20,606 nucleotides of DNA, from assembly GCA_964368075.1 (NCBI GenBank), contig CAYJAD010000045.1, positions 1 to 20,606 on the forward strand, in the 5' to 3' direction. Positions 1 through 7,610 of the stretch are shown here, piece after piece. The stretch comes from CAYJAD01 sp964368075 (GTDB lineage Bacteria; Desulfobacterota; Desulfovibrionia; Desulfovibrionales; Desulfovibrionaceae). The notes under the pieces are model-generated. The model had not been told where the DNA came from. It saw only the letters and a program-made list of their open reading frames with translations, and did no database searches. The translations under genes and the position numbers were made by a program. How positions within the stretch are numbered: the first letter of the stretch is position 1; each line of letters opens with the position of its first letter.

Positions 1-460
1 TGCGCAAATCAAGGGTAACTTTGCTAATGTCTTTGACAGTGCTTTCAGGGCCTCGTATTAAAGCTGAACTAGGGCTGAGCACAATATCTTTGACGATAAA
101 GACAGAATCATCTAGGGCAGAATCTACATGCGGCTCAATGGGGATGGTTCGTTCGCGCACATTTTCTGCGTAAATGGTGAGGTGCGACGGTTTAACCTCT
201 AAAATTTCATAAGCTCGATAACTTTCTTNNNNNNNNNNCAATAAGGCTTTTGGCCCACGAAGGTGTACATCAATTTCATTGGTAAGCCCGCTAGTAATCA
301 CAAGGTTTCTAGGTATATTAGTGTAATCTAAGGTGATTTTGAGTTGAATATCCATACGGTCTTGAATGCTTATAATATACCATGCACATGTGGCAATACT
401 AAGAGAAACAAGTATTGTAGGCAAACTAATATTTTTTAAAGCATTTAAATTAAAGCGCAT
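1..460 (-). CDS. ybbR: YbbR-domain membrane-anchored protein (CdaR-like), 3' end cut by the window and interrupted by an N gap
   Basis: The reading frame starts at ATG 460-458, overlapping the cdaA stop by 11 nt, and runs off the left edge. I translated it by hand. It begins MRFNLNALKNISLPTILVSL, a short basic stretch followed by a hydrophobic segment (about residues 11-32) that would be a single N-terminal membrane anchor. After it come VTLDYTNIPRNL-like and VHLRGPKAL motifs. Beyond the Ns are VKPSHLTIYAE, RTIPIEP and then SPSSALIRGPESTVKDI, the typical YbbR-repeat pattern of P-S-x-[VA]-x-[VI]-x-GP. In Firmicutes the YbbR protein CdaR binds and modulates the diadenylate cyclase CdaA, and the gene order cdaA-ybbR is the same here. 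Identity as a YbbR protein is well supported; a regulatory role on CdaA is inference from context. The 3' end and number of repeats cannot be seen. Confidence 0.85.
   Translation of the reverse strand, partial: MRFNLNALKNISLPTILVSLSIATCAWYIISIQDRMDIQLKITLDYTNIPRNLVITSGLTNEIDVHLRGPKALLXXXXESYRAYEILEVKPSHLTIYAENVRERTIPIEPHVDSALDDSVFIVKDIVLSPSSALIRGPESTVKDISKVTLDLR
229..238. other. Run of 10 N (assembly gap) inside the ybbR gene
   Basis: Ten undetermined bases lie inside the ybbR frame. The frame happens to stay open if exactly ten bases are missing, but the spacing between the GPKAL motif and the following KPSHL motif is then only about 16 residues, which is short for a YbbR repeat. The Ns therefore probably stand for a gap of unknown size. 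Confidence 0.95.
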
Positions 461-1205
461 TATCAATAGCCTCCCGTAATTTTTTGGCAGAAAGGTTTCT
501 TGAAAGTTCCCCTTTAATGGCCAAGGAAATTTCGCCTCTTTCTTCAGAAACCACAATGGCTATGGCATCGGTTTCTTCTGTTATGCCAAGGGCGGCACGA
601 TGTCTGGTGCCGAAGTTTTTTCCTTGCACTACGGCTAAAGGTAATATGCATGAGGCAGCAGAGAGCTTGCCATTGCTAATAATAACCGCGCCATCGTGTA
701 AGGGGGCTCCATGGTAAAAGATAGACATAAGTAATTTATAAGATATACGTGCGTTTAAACGTACACCTTCTTGGCGCATCATATCTTCTAAGGGTATGTT
801 GCGCTGTATAACTATTAAAGCTCCGAGATTTTGCTTTGCCATGTCTTCGCAGGCCAGAACAATTTCTTCCACAGTATTACGCGTTAAGGTACTTTTACCC
901 CAAAAGTAGCGGGCTCCCAACTCTCCAAGCCCTTGGCGCAAATCTTTTTGAAAAAGAATAATAAGTACAAGAAAAAGTGAGCCTACAATATGCTCTAAAA
1001 ACCATCGTACTGTGTAAAGCTGTAGTTGTATGGATACATAATATAAGATGAGCAAAAGTCCCAAGCCTAATAATGTGGCCAATGCTCTTGTGCCCTTTAC
1101 CATCATTAGAGCTTTGTACACAAGAAGAGATAGAATTATGATATCTAAATAATCTCGCCAAGTAACACGAGTGGGAAAATCTATGGCGTCTAAAAACTCT
1201 AACAT
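450..1205 (-). CDS. cdaA: Diadenylate cyclase CdaA (DisA-N domain, three membrane segments)
   Basis: Makes cyclic di-AMP from two ATP at the membrane. The start is placed at ATG 1205: it has AAGGA about 6 nt upstream and begins after the folP stop, whereas the more upstream possible start (1271) would overlap folP by 49 nt and lacks support. This gives 251 aa. Residues about 22-37, 41-58 and 72-86 are hydrophobic and fit the three N-terminal membrane helices of CdaA. The cyclase domain follows, with both diagnostic motifs intact: DGA at 171-173 (in LHDGAVII) and RHR at 201-203 (in GTRHRAALGI). Length and order match the family closely. It sits between folP and ybbR in the ftsH operon; cdaA-ybbR adjacency is also seen in Firmicutes, where glmM usually follows. 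c-di-AMP typically controls osmolyte and potassium balance and wall homeostasis; its targets here are not visible. Confidence 0.93.
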   Translation of the reverse strand: MLEFLDAIDFPTRVTWRDYLDIIILSLLVYKALMMVKGTRALATLLGLGLLLILYYVSIQLQLYTVRWFLEHIVGSLFLVLIILFQKDLRQGLGELGARYFWGKSTLTRNTVEEIVLACEDMAKQNLGALIVIQRNIPLEDMMRQEGVRLNARISYKLLMSIFYHGAPLHDGAVIISNGKLSAASCILPLAVVQGKNFGTRHRAALGITEETDAIAIVVSEERGEISLAIKGELSRNLSAKKLREAIDNAL

Positions 1206-1222
1206 AGGTATCCTTACTTTGC

Positions 1223-2176
1223 TTATGTTAAATGCATAAGATAATGTGCCATGCGTAGCGCTTGGGCGCAAGAGTCTACATGATGAACACGATGATAGGC
1301 AATGCCTTGTATAGCCAGAAGACTTGTAACCACTGCGCTGGCTGTGCTTCTGGCTTCCATGTTTTCAACAGGTATGGATAAAAAATTATGTAATACCGAT
1401 TTCATGGAGATGGCGGCTAATATAGGCCGGCCAAATTGAGCAAAAAGATGCATGTTGCGCAAAATTTCTAAATTCTGTTCTAAACTTTTGCCAAATCCAA
1501 TACCCATGTCAAGGATAATATGCTCTTCGGGTAGGCCAGCATTGGTAAATCTGTTTAGTTGTTCTTCAAAAAAATGTTGCATTAAGGGCAAAATATTACA
1601 TTCTTGTATATTGTCCTGCATAATTTCCGGTCTTGCAAAGCTGTGCATAAGCACATAACCCGGTTTATACTGAGCTATGATATCAAGCATTTGCGGCTCA
1701 AACCTGCATGCAGATATATCATTGATCACATGAGCGCCGGCTTCAAGAGCAGCCATGGCAGTATCTGCGTGATATGTATCTATAGAAATAAAAGGGGGAG
1801 GGGGCAGGTGTTTAGGCTCTTGTGCCAGAGCAGTCTGAGAAGATATTTCTTGAGTATGCCCCTCTTGTATAAGCTTCATACTGTTGCTACATGGGTGCAT
1901 TTGTTCCAATATGGCTGCAAGCGCAGGGCCTAGCCTACACCACTCTTCTTCTGCGTTTAAAGGCTTTGCACCTGGTCTTGATGATTCTGCACCTAGATCT
2001 AAAAATGCAGCGCCTTGTTTCCAAAGGCGTTGCGCATGTTCTAAAGCTTGCGCAGGCGCAATATATTTTCCCCCATCAGAAAAAGAGTCTGGAGTAATAT
2101 TTACAATGCCAAATAAAGCAAAGGGGGAAGGCGTAAAAACCTTTCCCCCCCGTAATGTCCAAGAGTTATTTATCAT
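1223..2176 (-). CDS. folP: Dihydropteroate synthase, divergent, with an internal insertion
   Basis: Joins p-aminobenzoate to 6-hydroxymethyl-dihydropterin pyrophosphate in folate synthesis; a cytosolic TIM barrel. The ATG overlaps the ftsH stop as ATGA, so translation is probably coupled. Family motifs in order: GIVNITPDSFSDGG (23-36), LGAESSRPGA (61-70), SIDTY (131-135), VINDIS (150-155), MH (177-178), ILDMGIGFGK (221-230), ISMKS (256-260) and RVHHVD (296-301). Three things are odd. The loop around residues 95-128 is a low-complexity insertion, making the protein 317 aa rather than about 270-285. The usual DPGIGFGK reads DMGIGFGK. The usual SRK loop near the C-terminus reads SMK, losing the arginine but keeping the lysine. 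The pterin-site residues and the C-terminal RVH are kept, so it is probably active, but this should be treated as a diverged enzyme. Confidence 0.9.
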   Translation of the reverse strand: MINNSWTLRGGKVFTPSPFALFGIVNITPDSFSDGGKYIAPAQALEHAQRLWKQGAAFLDLGAESSRPGAKPLNAEEEWCRLGPALAAILEQMHPCSNSMKLIQEGHTQEISSQTALAQEPKHLPPPPFISIDTYHADTAMAALEAGAHVINDISACRFEPQMLDIIAQYKPGYVLMHSFARPEIMQDNIQECNILPLMQHFFEEQLNRFTNAGLPEEHIILDMGIGFGKSLEQNLEILRNMHLFAQFGRPILAAISMKSVLHNFLSIPVENMEARSTASAVVTSLLAIQGIAYHRVHHVDSCAQALRMAHYLMHLT

Positions 2177-4167
2177 ACGTCCTTTTTGGGCGTGTTGGTA
2201 TTCTCTTTAGTGTTATCTTCTTGTTCATCTTGCCCTTGAGCCTCTTGTTGAGGTTGTTCCTCTAAGGTGTCAGAGGCTTGAGAAGAAGATTCTTGTTGTT
2301 CCGCTTCCTCATGAGTTTCAAAGATGAAGTCGTCGTCTTTTTTAGGGGCTTTGTTTTCCTTTAACTCTAAGGGAGGTAAAGGCTTGCCTTCTAAAATAAG
2401 CTCTAAATCATCGCCGCTGATGGTTTCTCTTTCCAGCAGAGCTTCAGCTATAGCGTGCAAGTGCTTGCTGTTTTCATTGAGCAACTCATGGCAACGTGTG
2501 CGCGCTTCGTCAATAATGCGCTTAACTTCTGCGTCCACCGTGCGTGCTGTTTCTTCGCTGAAGTTTTTATTTTGCACCCATTCGCGTCCAATAAAAACTT
2601 CTTCACCCGTTTCACCAATGGCAAGAGGGCCCAGAACATCGCTCATACCCCATTCGCACACCATTTTACGAGCCATGCGAGTGACTCTTTCAATATCATT
2701 GCCAGCACCGGTAGTGATGTCGTCAAAGACAATCTCTTCTGCCACTCGACCACCTAATAAAACCACCAAGGTATTAAGCAGGTAGCCACGGGAGTAGCCA
2801 TGTCTGTCTTCTTCTGGCAACTGCATGGTTACACCTAAGGCACGACCACGTGGGATAATAGTTACCTTATGCACAGGGTCTGTTTTGGGTAGTAAACGTG
2901 CAGCCAAGGCGTGACCTGCCTCGTGATAGGCAGTGATACGCTTTTCTTCGTCTGAAAGTATAAGGCTACGTCTTTCGCGGCCCATAAGCACTTTATCTTT
3001 TGCCCATTCAAAATGTGCCATGGTGAGGAATTCATCATTGGCTTTAGCTGCTTGCAACGCTGCTTCATTGACAAGGTTTTCTAAATCCGCGCCGGAAAAT
3101 CCAGGAGTACCGCGCGCTAAAGTGTCCAATTTTACATCGTCACTAAGGGGGGTGCGTCTGGTGTGTACTTCGAGAATGCGGCGGCGGCCTTTAAGGTCTG
3201 GTGTAGGCACAATAACCTGACGGTCAAAACGGCCGGGACGCAAAAGCGCAGGGTCGAGCACATCAGGGCGGTTGGTAGCCGCAATAAGTATAACACCTTC
3301 GTTGGACTCAAAGCCGTCCATTTCTACGAGCAATTGGTTTAGGGTTTGCTCGCGTTCATCGTGTCCGCCGCCAAGTCCGGCGCCACGCTGGCGCCCTACG
3401 GCGTCAATTTCATCAATAAAGATGAGACAAGGCGCATTTTTTTTGCCTTGTGTAAAAAGGTCACGTACACGTGAAGCCCCAACACCTACAAACATTTCCA
3501 CAAAGTCTGAACCGGAAATGGAGAAAAAGGGAACTCCTGCTTCACCAGCTACGGCTCGCGCAAGTAAAGTTTTACCGGTGCCGGGAGGGCCCACTAAAAG
3601 CACGCCCTTGGGAATGCGTCCGCCAAGACGTGTGAATTTTTTGGGTTGTGATAGAAATTCCACCACTTCAGAGAGTTCTTCTTTGGCTTCATCAACCCCA
3701 GCCACATCTTGAAAGGTTATACGGCCTTGCTCTTCACTTAATAAGCGCGCACGAGAACGCCCAAAGCTCATGGCTTTGCCGCCGCCGCCTTGCATTTGGC
3801 GCATAAAAAATATCCATACACCTATAAGTAAGAGCATGGGGAACCAAGAAATCAATAGCGTCATATACCAAGGTTGATCTTCAAGGGGTTCTGCTTTAAT
3901 GCTCACCTTTTTTTCCATAAGGCGGCTGACTAAGTCGCCGTCCGGTGGTGCATAGGTTTGCACGTTGGCTCCGTTGATACTTTGCCCCACAAGATTTCTG
4001 CCTTGTATGGTTACGTGTGTGATATCGCCACTATCTACCTGACGCAAAAAATCTGTATAGGAGATTTGCTGATGCGAATTTTGTGGCTGCTGGAACATGT
4101 TAAAAAGCATAACCATGGCTAAGGCAATAACGGCCCATAGCGTAAGGTTGCGAGTAAATTGGTTCAC
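2173..4167 (-). CDS. ftsH: ATP-dependent zinc metalloprotease FtsH
   Basis: Membrane-bound AAA+ protease that extracts and degrades misfolded membrane proteins and short-lived regulators. The start codon is GTG at 4167, chosen because a strong GGAGG lies 4 nt upstream and the N-terminus then begins directly with a membrane helix (about 9-25). A second helix spans about 100-122, with a periplasmic segment between them. The AAA domain has Walker A GPPGTGKT (193-200), Walker B LIFIDEID (248-255) and the second region of homology with RPGRFDR (310-316). The protease domain has the zinc motif HEAGH (415-419) and the likely third zinc ligand D491. The last 45 or so residues form an acidic, Gln-rich tail that looks disordered. 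At 664 aa it is a normal FtsH length. It is the first gene of the operon with folP, cdaA and ybbR. Confidence 0.97.
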   Translation of the reverse strand: MNQFTRNLTLWAVIALAMVMLFNMFQQPQNSHQQISYTDFLRQVDSGDITHVTIQGRNLVGQSINGANVQTYAPPDGDLVSRLMEKKVSIKAEPLEDQPWYMTLLISWFPMLLLIGVWIFFMRQMQGGGGKAMSFGRSRARLLSEEQGRITFQDVAGVDEAKEELSEVVEFLSQPKKFTRLGGRIPKGVLLVGPPGTGKTLLARAVAGEAGVPFFSISGSDFVEMFVGVGASRVRDLFTQGKKNAPCLIFIDEIDAVGRQRGAGLGGGHDEREQTLNQLLVEMDGFESNEGVILIAATNRPDVLDPALLRPGRFDRQVIVPTPDLKGRRRILEVHTRRTPLSDDVKLDTLARGTPGFSGADLENLVNEAALQAAKANDEFLTMAHFEWAKDKVLMGRERRSLILSDEEKRITAYHEAGHALAARLLPKTDPVHKVTIIPRGRALGVTMQLPEEDRHGYSRGYLLNTLVVLLGGRVAEEIVFDDITTGAGNDIERVTRMARKMVCEWGMSDVLGPLAIGETGEEVFIGREWVQNKNFSEETARTVDAEVKRIIDEARTRCHELLNENSKHLHAIAEALLERETISGDDLELILEGKPLPPLELKENKAPKKDDDFIFETHEEAEQQESSSQASDTLEEQPQQEAQGQDEQEDNTKENTNTPKKDV

Positions 4168-4171
4168 GTTT

Positions 4172-4176
4172 CCTCC
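4172..4176 (-). promoter_or_regulatory. Ribosome binding site of ftsH (GGAGG), supports GTG start
   Basis: On the minus strand GGAGG is followed by AAAC and then GTG at 4167. No ATG in frame lies nearby, so this site decides the start of ftsH. Confidence 0.8.
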
Positions 4177-4583
4177 GTGATTTTTTTTCTGTGCTGCTTA
4201 GGTATGTATAATGTTTTATTGCATTTGTTAAAAAACTCTTGCGTATAAAGTACTAAATAATACTTCTTTACTGTTTGACAATATCTTAAGTCAAAGTATT
4301 ACTGTTGTTTTTACGAGGGTATTAGGTTTCTCGTAAATAGAAAATTGCATTATATAATTTTTGCGTACAAAAAGCAAATAATTCTCTTGTGAAAAACTTT
4401 TAAAATTATAAAGTCTTTTATATTTTTTGCAAAATATGTAGAAGGTAGCAATTTTGTAATAATGCGGATAAAATATGGGCTAGATGAGCTTTGAATATGT
4501 TTTTGCACGTTATTTTATGTTTGTGTGAATAAAATTTTCTGCTGTACGGTTTTCAAATCCTTATGGGAGGGGGGAACTGCCTC

Positions 4584-4612
4584 TTGCATGCGTTAAAGAA
4601 ATGCTATAGAAT
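4584..4612 (+). promoter_or_regulatory. Putative sigma70 promoter of the purine permease gene
   Basis: TTGCAT (4584-4589), a 17 nt spacer, then TAGAAT (4607-4612), both close to consensus. A start near 4619 would give a leader of about 55 nt ending in AAGGGGG just before the ATG at 4675. Confidence 0.5.
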
Positions 4613-4674
4613 TTTGCGCAATTCATGGTGTTTAGGTGCAAAAATGCCAAAAGTAACTTTAGCAAGGGGGCAGT

Positions 4675-5976
4675 ATGTTAGAAAAAATTTTTGCCATACA
4701 ACAGCGCGGTTCTACGGTGCGCACAGAGCTTATAGCAGGGCTAACCACATTTATGACCATGGCCTATATATTGGCAGTAAACCCAAATGTGTTAAGCGAT
4801 GCCGGCATGGATAAACCTTCGGTGTTTGTAGCTACAGCCATATGTTCTTGTGTAGCTACGGCTGCGGTGGCTTTGTTTGCTAATTTGCCTATTGCTTTGG
4901 CGCCCAGCATGGGTCTTAATGCCTTTTTTACCTATACAATAGTTCTTGGTATGGGATATTCGTGGCAATTTGCCTTAACGGCAGTGTTTTTGGCTGGTCT
5001 CATTTTTATAGCCCTAACCTTAAGTCATGTTCGCGAACTTATAATGAATAGCCTTCCAGAAGGCATTAAGCACGCTATTTCTGTGGGGATAGGACTCTTT
5101 ATTGCCTTCATTGGTTTAAAGTCTGCCGGTATTGTGGTGGATAATCCCAACACTTTTGTTATGGCGGGTTCTTTTAAAAGTCCCGGAGTAGTCGTAGCAG
5201 CTGTGGGTACTATATTCACGGGCATTTTATTATGCCGCAGAGTGCCGGGAGCTTTGCTTTACGGTATTTTTGCTGCCACTGCTTTGGGTGTTCCTCTTGG
5301 GGTCACAAATCTTGGAGCTTTTGATGCTTCAGCTTTATTTTCTGTGCCAAGCTTAGAGCCTACTTTTTGGAAATTTGACTGGAGTCAGGTATTTTCTTTA
5401 GATATGCTGCTAATTGTCATTGCCATTCTCTTTGCTAATATATTTGATACCATGGGAGGCTTGATAGGTCTTGTCACTCAAGCCGGCCTGTTGACGGAGA
5501 AAGGCGAAGTGCCCAACGTAAAAAGCGCTTTTATGGCCGATGCCTTAGGAACCACTGTGGGCTCCATTATGGGTACTGCCACCGTTGCTGTTTATGTAGA
5601 AAGTGCCAGTGGTATTGCTGAAGGGGGAAAAACAGGGCTGACTGCTTTAACTGTTGCAGGCTTGTTTTTTGTTGCTATATTTTTATCTCCACTATTTTTG
5701 CTTATTCCCGCACAGGCCACAGCGGCGGCATTAATTCTTGTGGGGCTATTTATGCTTGTACCCATTACGAAGATTGACTTTGATGATTTTACCGTATCTA
5801 TTCCGGCCTTTTTTACCTTAATCATGATGCCTCTGACCTATAGTATTGTGAATGGTATCATGTGGGGGCTTTTAGCGCATGTAATTTTGCAAATTGGCGT
5901 GGGTAAGGCAAAAGAGTTAAGCGTGATTTCCTATGTATTGGCTGCTATTTTTATTGTAAAGCTTGTATTTGAATAG
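4675..5976 (+). CDS. NCS2/AzgA-type adenine/guanine/hypoxanthine permease
   Basis: A proton-coupled purine uptake protein of the inner membrane. The 433 aa sequence is hydrophobic throughout and fits the multi-helix AzgA/GhxP (COG2252) group. Recognisable blocks are AGLTTFMTMAYILAVNP (21-37), IALAPSMGLNAFFTY (73-87), a GxxLxxR-like region around 183-190 and VESASGIAEGGKTGLTAL (308-325). The last block is the AzgA version of the NCS2 substrate motif, which separates this group from the longer uracil/xanthine permeases. The start has a strong AAGGGGG Shine-Dalgarno about 4 nt upstream. It is a single-gene unit, with a promoter upstream and a terminator hairpin at 6041-6090. Which purine it prefers cannot be read from the sequence. 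Confidence 0.9.
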   Translation: MLEKIFAIQQRGSTVRTELIAGLTTFMTMAYILAVNPNVLSDAGMDKPSVFVATAICSCVATAAVALFANLPIALAPSMGLNAFFTYTIVLGMGYSWQFALTAVFLAGLIFIALTLSHVRELIMNSLPEGIKHAISVGIGLFIAFIGLKSAGIVVDNPNTFVMAGSFKSPGVVVAAVGTIFTGILLCRRVPGALLYGIFAATALGVPLGVTNLGAFDASALFSVPSLEPTFWKFDWSQVFSLDMLLIVIAILFANIFDTMGGLIGLVTQAGLLTEKGEVPNVKSAFMADALGTTVGSIMGTATVAVYVESASGIAEGGKTGLTALTVAGLFFVAIFLSPLFLLIPAQATAAALILVGLFMLVPITKIDFDDFTVSIPAFFTLIMMPLTYSIVNGIMWGLLAHVILQIGVGKAKELSVISYVLAAIFIVKLVFE

Positions 5977-6040
5977 ACGCTTCTGCCTTTAAGTATTGTA
6001 TTATAAAGGCTGTTTTAACAAGCTGTGCATCAGAATATGA

Positions 6041-6090
6041 AAGGTTCTCTGGGGAGGGTGCGTACTTACTTTTTTCAGAGAACCTTTTTA
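6041..6090 (+). terminator. Intrinsic terminator after the purine permease
   Basis: A perfect 11 bp stem, AAGGTTCTCTG (6041-6051) with CAGAGAACCTT (6076-6086), has a 24 nt loop and runs into a short T tract. The long loop is unusual, but stem and T-run fit a terminator 65 nt after the stop codon. Confidence 0.65.
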
Positions 6091-6250
6091 GGTCTAAATG
6101 ATTTTCTTTTTGTGCCGATAAAATTATATAGTGTATAGTAGGCATGAATTTGTATTTTTTAGGACTGTTTCTTGCATGCCAGAACACCAAGGGGTATTTT
6201 TGCCCCTGTTCCCTTGGGAAGATGTTGTAAAAGCTTCTTTGGAGTAAAGT

Positions 6251-6796
6251 ATGAATGGTATATCTCTTTTAAATCCCTATTCTAGTGCAGCCAGTACCAG
6301 TGTGGAATCATTGCTTTCTAGCTCTTCTGCCAGTACCGAAGATAGCCCCACTGCAGATGCCGTGACCTTATCTGATGAAGCCATAGAGCTTTTAGAAGAA
6401 TTGCGCTATAAGGAAAATTTGTCCCACATTACCACAGATAGTGAATATCTTTTTGATAAAGCATCTAAAAAGCTTCCTAGTACGGAAGAATTTACAGATA
6501 TGCTCAATTGGTTAAGCAGTCAGCAAGATGAACAAGTGTTTACTATTGGCGGCGATGATGGCGTTGTGAATCGTAATGCTTATGAAAAAGACCCCACGAA
6601 ATACGCAGAACTTTGGACGAACCTGTACAACCATTTCAATGGACTCATGGAAAGTCTTGGTCTTGATGGGGAGGATAGCATGATGCGTGAAGTGCTTGCC
6701 AATGATGATGTGCAGTTGGAGCTCATGACACGCTATAAAAGCTCTTTTGACGACAGAACAAATTCCCTTTTAAGCTTTTTTAATATTACCGTGTAA
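6251..6796 (+). CDS. Unrecognised Ser-rich acidic protein (181 aa), possible degenerate EF-hand
   Basis: I do not recognise this gene. The ATG has GGAG 6 nt upstream, and a strong terminator follows the stop, so it looks like a real single-gene unit. Residues 1-35 are Ser/Ala/Thr-rich low complexity without a hydrophobic signal peptide. Residues 38-57 (VTLSDEAIELLEELRYKEN) look helical and charged. Overall the protein is strongly acidic, with no cysteine and no membrane segment. The segment around 99-112 (IGGDDGVVNRNAYE) resembles an EF-hand loop that has lost its first aspartate and final glutamate; that reading is speculative. Similar Ser-rich N-termini occur in flagellar or non-classically exported proteins, so surface export is one possibility. 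No neighbour suggests a pathway. Confidence 0.75.
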   Translation: MNGISLLNPYSSAASTSVESLLSSSSASTEDSPTADAVTLSDEAIELLEELRYKENLSHITTDSEYLFDKASKKLPSTEEFTDMLNWLSSQQDEQVFTIGGDDGVVNRNAYEKDPTKYAELWTNLYNHFNGLMESLGLDGEDSMMREVLANDDVQLELMTRYKSSFDDRTNSLLSFFNITV

Positions 6797-6824
6797 GGCT
6801 TTGATTATACATCACTTATAGATT

Positions 6825-6859
6825 AAAAAAATGGTATGTGAAAAACATACCATTTTTTT
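6825..6859. terminator. Strong, probably bidirectional intrinsic terminator
   Basis: A perfect 15 bp stem: six A then ATGGTATGT (6825-6839), loop GAAAA, then ACATACCAT and six T (6845-6859). The A-run on one side and T-run on the other let it work on either strand. It closes the 6251-6796 gene just before the rubrerythrin promoter. Confidence 0.85.
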
Positions 6860-6860
6860 G

Positions 6861-6891
6861 TTGACAAAATTCATTTATCTTATTAGTAATA
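6861..6891 (+). promoter_or_regulatory. Putative rubrerythrin promoter with palindrome over the -10 region
   Basis: A perfect TTGACA (6861-6866) is followed after 17 nt by a weak -10 (TAGTAA, 6884-6889). The palindrome TATTA-G-TAATA (6881-6891) lies right over the -10 and could be a repressor site. It does not match the PerR box well, so no regulator is named. Confidence 0.5.
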
Positions 6892-6920
6892 GTTCTCGAT
6901 AACAATTTAAGGAGAATACA

Positions 6921-7424
6921 ATGTCTAAAACACACGATAATTTGATGAATGCTTTTGCTGGTGAATCCCAAGCGAACCGTAAATATCTTGCCTTTGCTGA
7001 AGCTGCTGAAAAAGAAGGTTTACCTGCTGTAGGCAAACTTTTCCGCGCTGCCGCTGCTGCTGAAACCATTCATGCTTTAGCACACTTTCGCCTTGCTGGG
7101 CATGTGGGTACTACCGAAGAAAACTTAAAGGCTGCCATCGAAGGCGAAAGCTTTGAGTTCACAAAAATGTATCCAGAAATGATTGCTGATGCTGAAAGTG
7201 AAGGCGAAAGCGCCATTGCTAAGCATTTATCTCAAGTGAATGCAGTAGAAGAAGTACATGCTAACTTGTACAAAAAAGCTCTTGCAAACCCTGCAGACTA
7301 CGCCGATGTAGACTTTTACTTGTGTAAAGTATGTGGCTACACTCATGAAGGCGAATGTGACAAATGTCCTGTATGTAATGCAGGCAAGGCCGCTTTCTTT
7401 AATGCAAGCCAAAGCTGTAAGTAA
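6921..7424 (+). CDS. rbr: Rubrerythrin
   Basis: A cytosolic non-heme iron protein that reduces hydrogen peroxide with electrons from rubredoxin or NADH-linked partners; common in anaerobes. The 167 aa have the two expected parts. A four-helix diiron domain (about 1-130) carries ligand candidates E15 in AGESQANRKY, E48/H51 in AETIHA and E110-E111/H113 in VEEVH. A C-terminal rubredoxin-like domain has CKVC (135-138) and CPVC (149-152). An extra cysteine, C146, lies just before the second pair. The start has AAGGAGA at the usual distance. It is a single-gene unit with its own promoter and terminator, next to a flavoprotein that may belong to the same stress response, though that is inference. 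Confidence 0.96.
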   Translation: MSKTHDNLMNAFAGESQANRKYLAFAEAAEKEGLPAVGKLFRAAAAAETIHALAHFRLAGHVGTTEENLKAAIEGESFEFTKMYPEMIADAESEGESAIAKHLSQVNAVEEVHANLYKKALANPADYADVDFYLCKVCGYTHEGECDKCPVCNAGKAAFFNASQSCK

Positions 7425-7448
7425 TTAATATTTAAAGTTTCTTAAAGG

Positions 7449-7474
7449 GGCAAGCTGCGGCTTGCCTTTTTTTT
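7449..7474 (+). terminator. Intrinsic terminator of rubrerythrin
   Basis: Stem GGCAAGC (7449-7455) with GCTTGCC (7460-7466), loop TGCG, followed by eight T. A textbook terminator starting 25 nt after the stop. Confidence 0.9.
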
Positions 7475-7522
7475 GCTTTTTAAAACAATTTGGCATATAG
7501 AATTATAGCGCGTGAATTTCTA

Positions 7523-7549
7523 GCAACTTTGTAAGTTTTACGAAGTTGC
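7523..7549. promoter_or_regulatory. 27 bp near-perfect palindrome upstream of the flavoprotein gene (candidate operator)
   Basis: Arms GCAACTTTGTAA (7523-7534) and TTACGAAGTTGC (7538-7549) match at 11 of 12 positions around a 3 nt centre. It lies 61 bp before the start codon, where a -35 element would be, and has no T tract, so an operator is likelier than a terminator. A possible -10 TATAAG follows at 7562-7567. The regulator is unknown. Confidence 0.5.
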
Positions 7550-7610
7550 ATGTAAAATTGATATAAGTGGAGCTCATTCTGTAGAATGAAGAAATATAAA
7601 AGGAGATAGT

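Larger units (their letters stand above)
4168..4674. other. Divergent intergenic region between ftsH and the purine permease
   Basis: 507 bp of AT-rich DNA with no credible ORF. It must carry promoters for both directions. An inverted repeat TTTGAC (4274-4279) / GTCAAA (4290-4295) lies about 110 bp upstream of ftsH and could be an operator. On the minus strand I could not assign a convincing -35/-10 pair. I looked for a purine-type riboswitch ahead of the permease and saw none. Confidence 0.6.

Noticed and set aside
4563..4814. Plus-strand ORF overlapping the start of the purine permease
   Set aside because: Out-of-frame shadow of the permease without a ribosome site.
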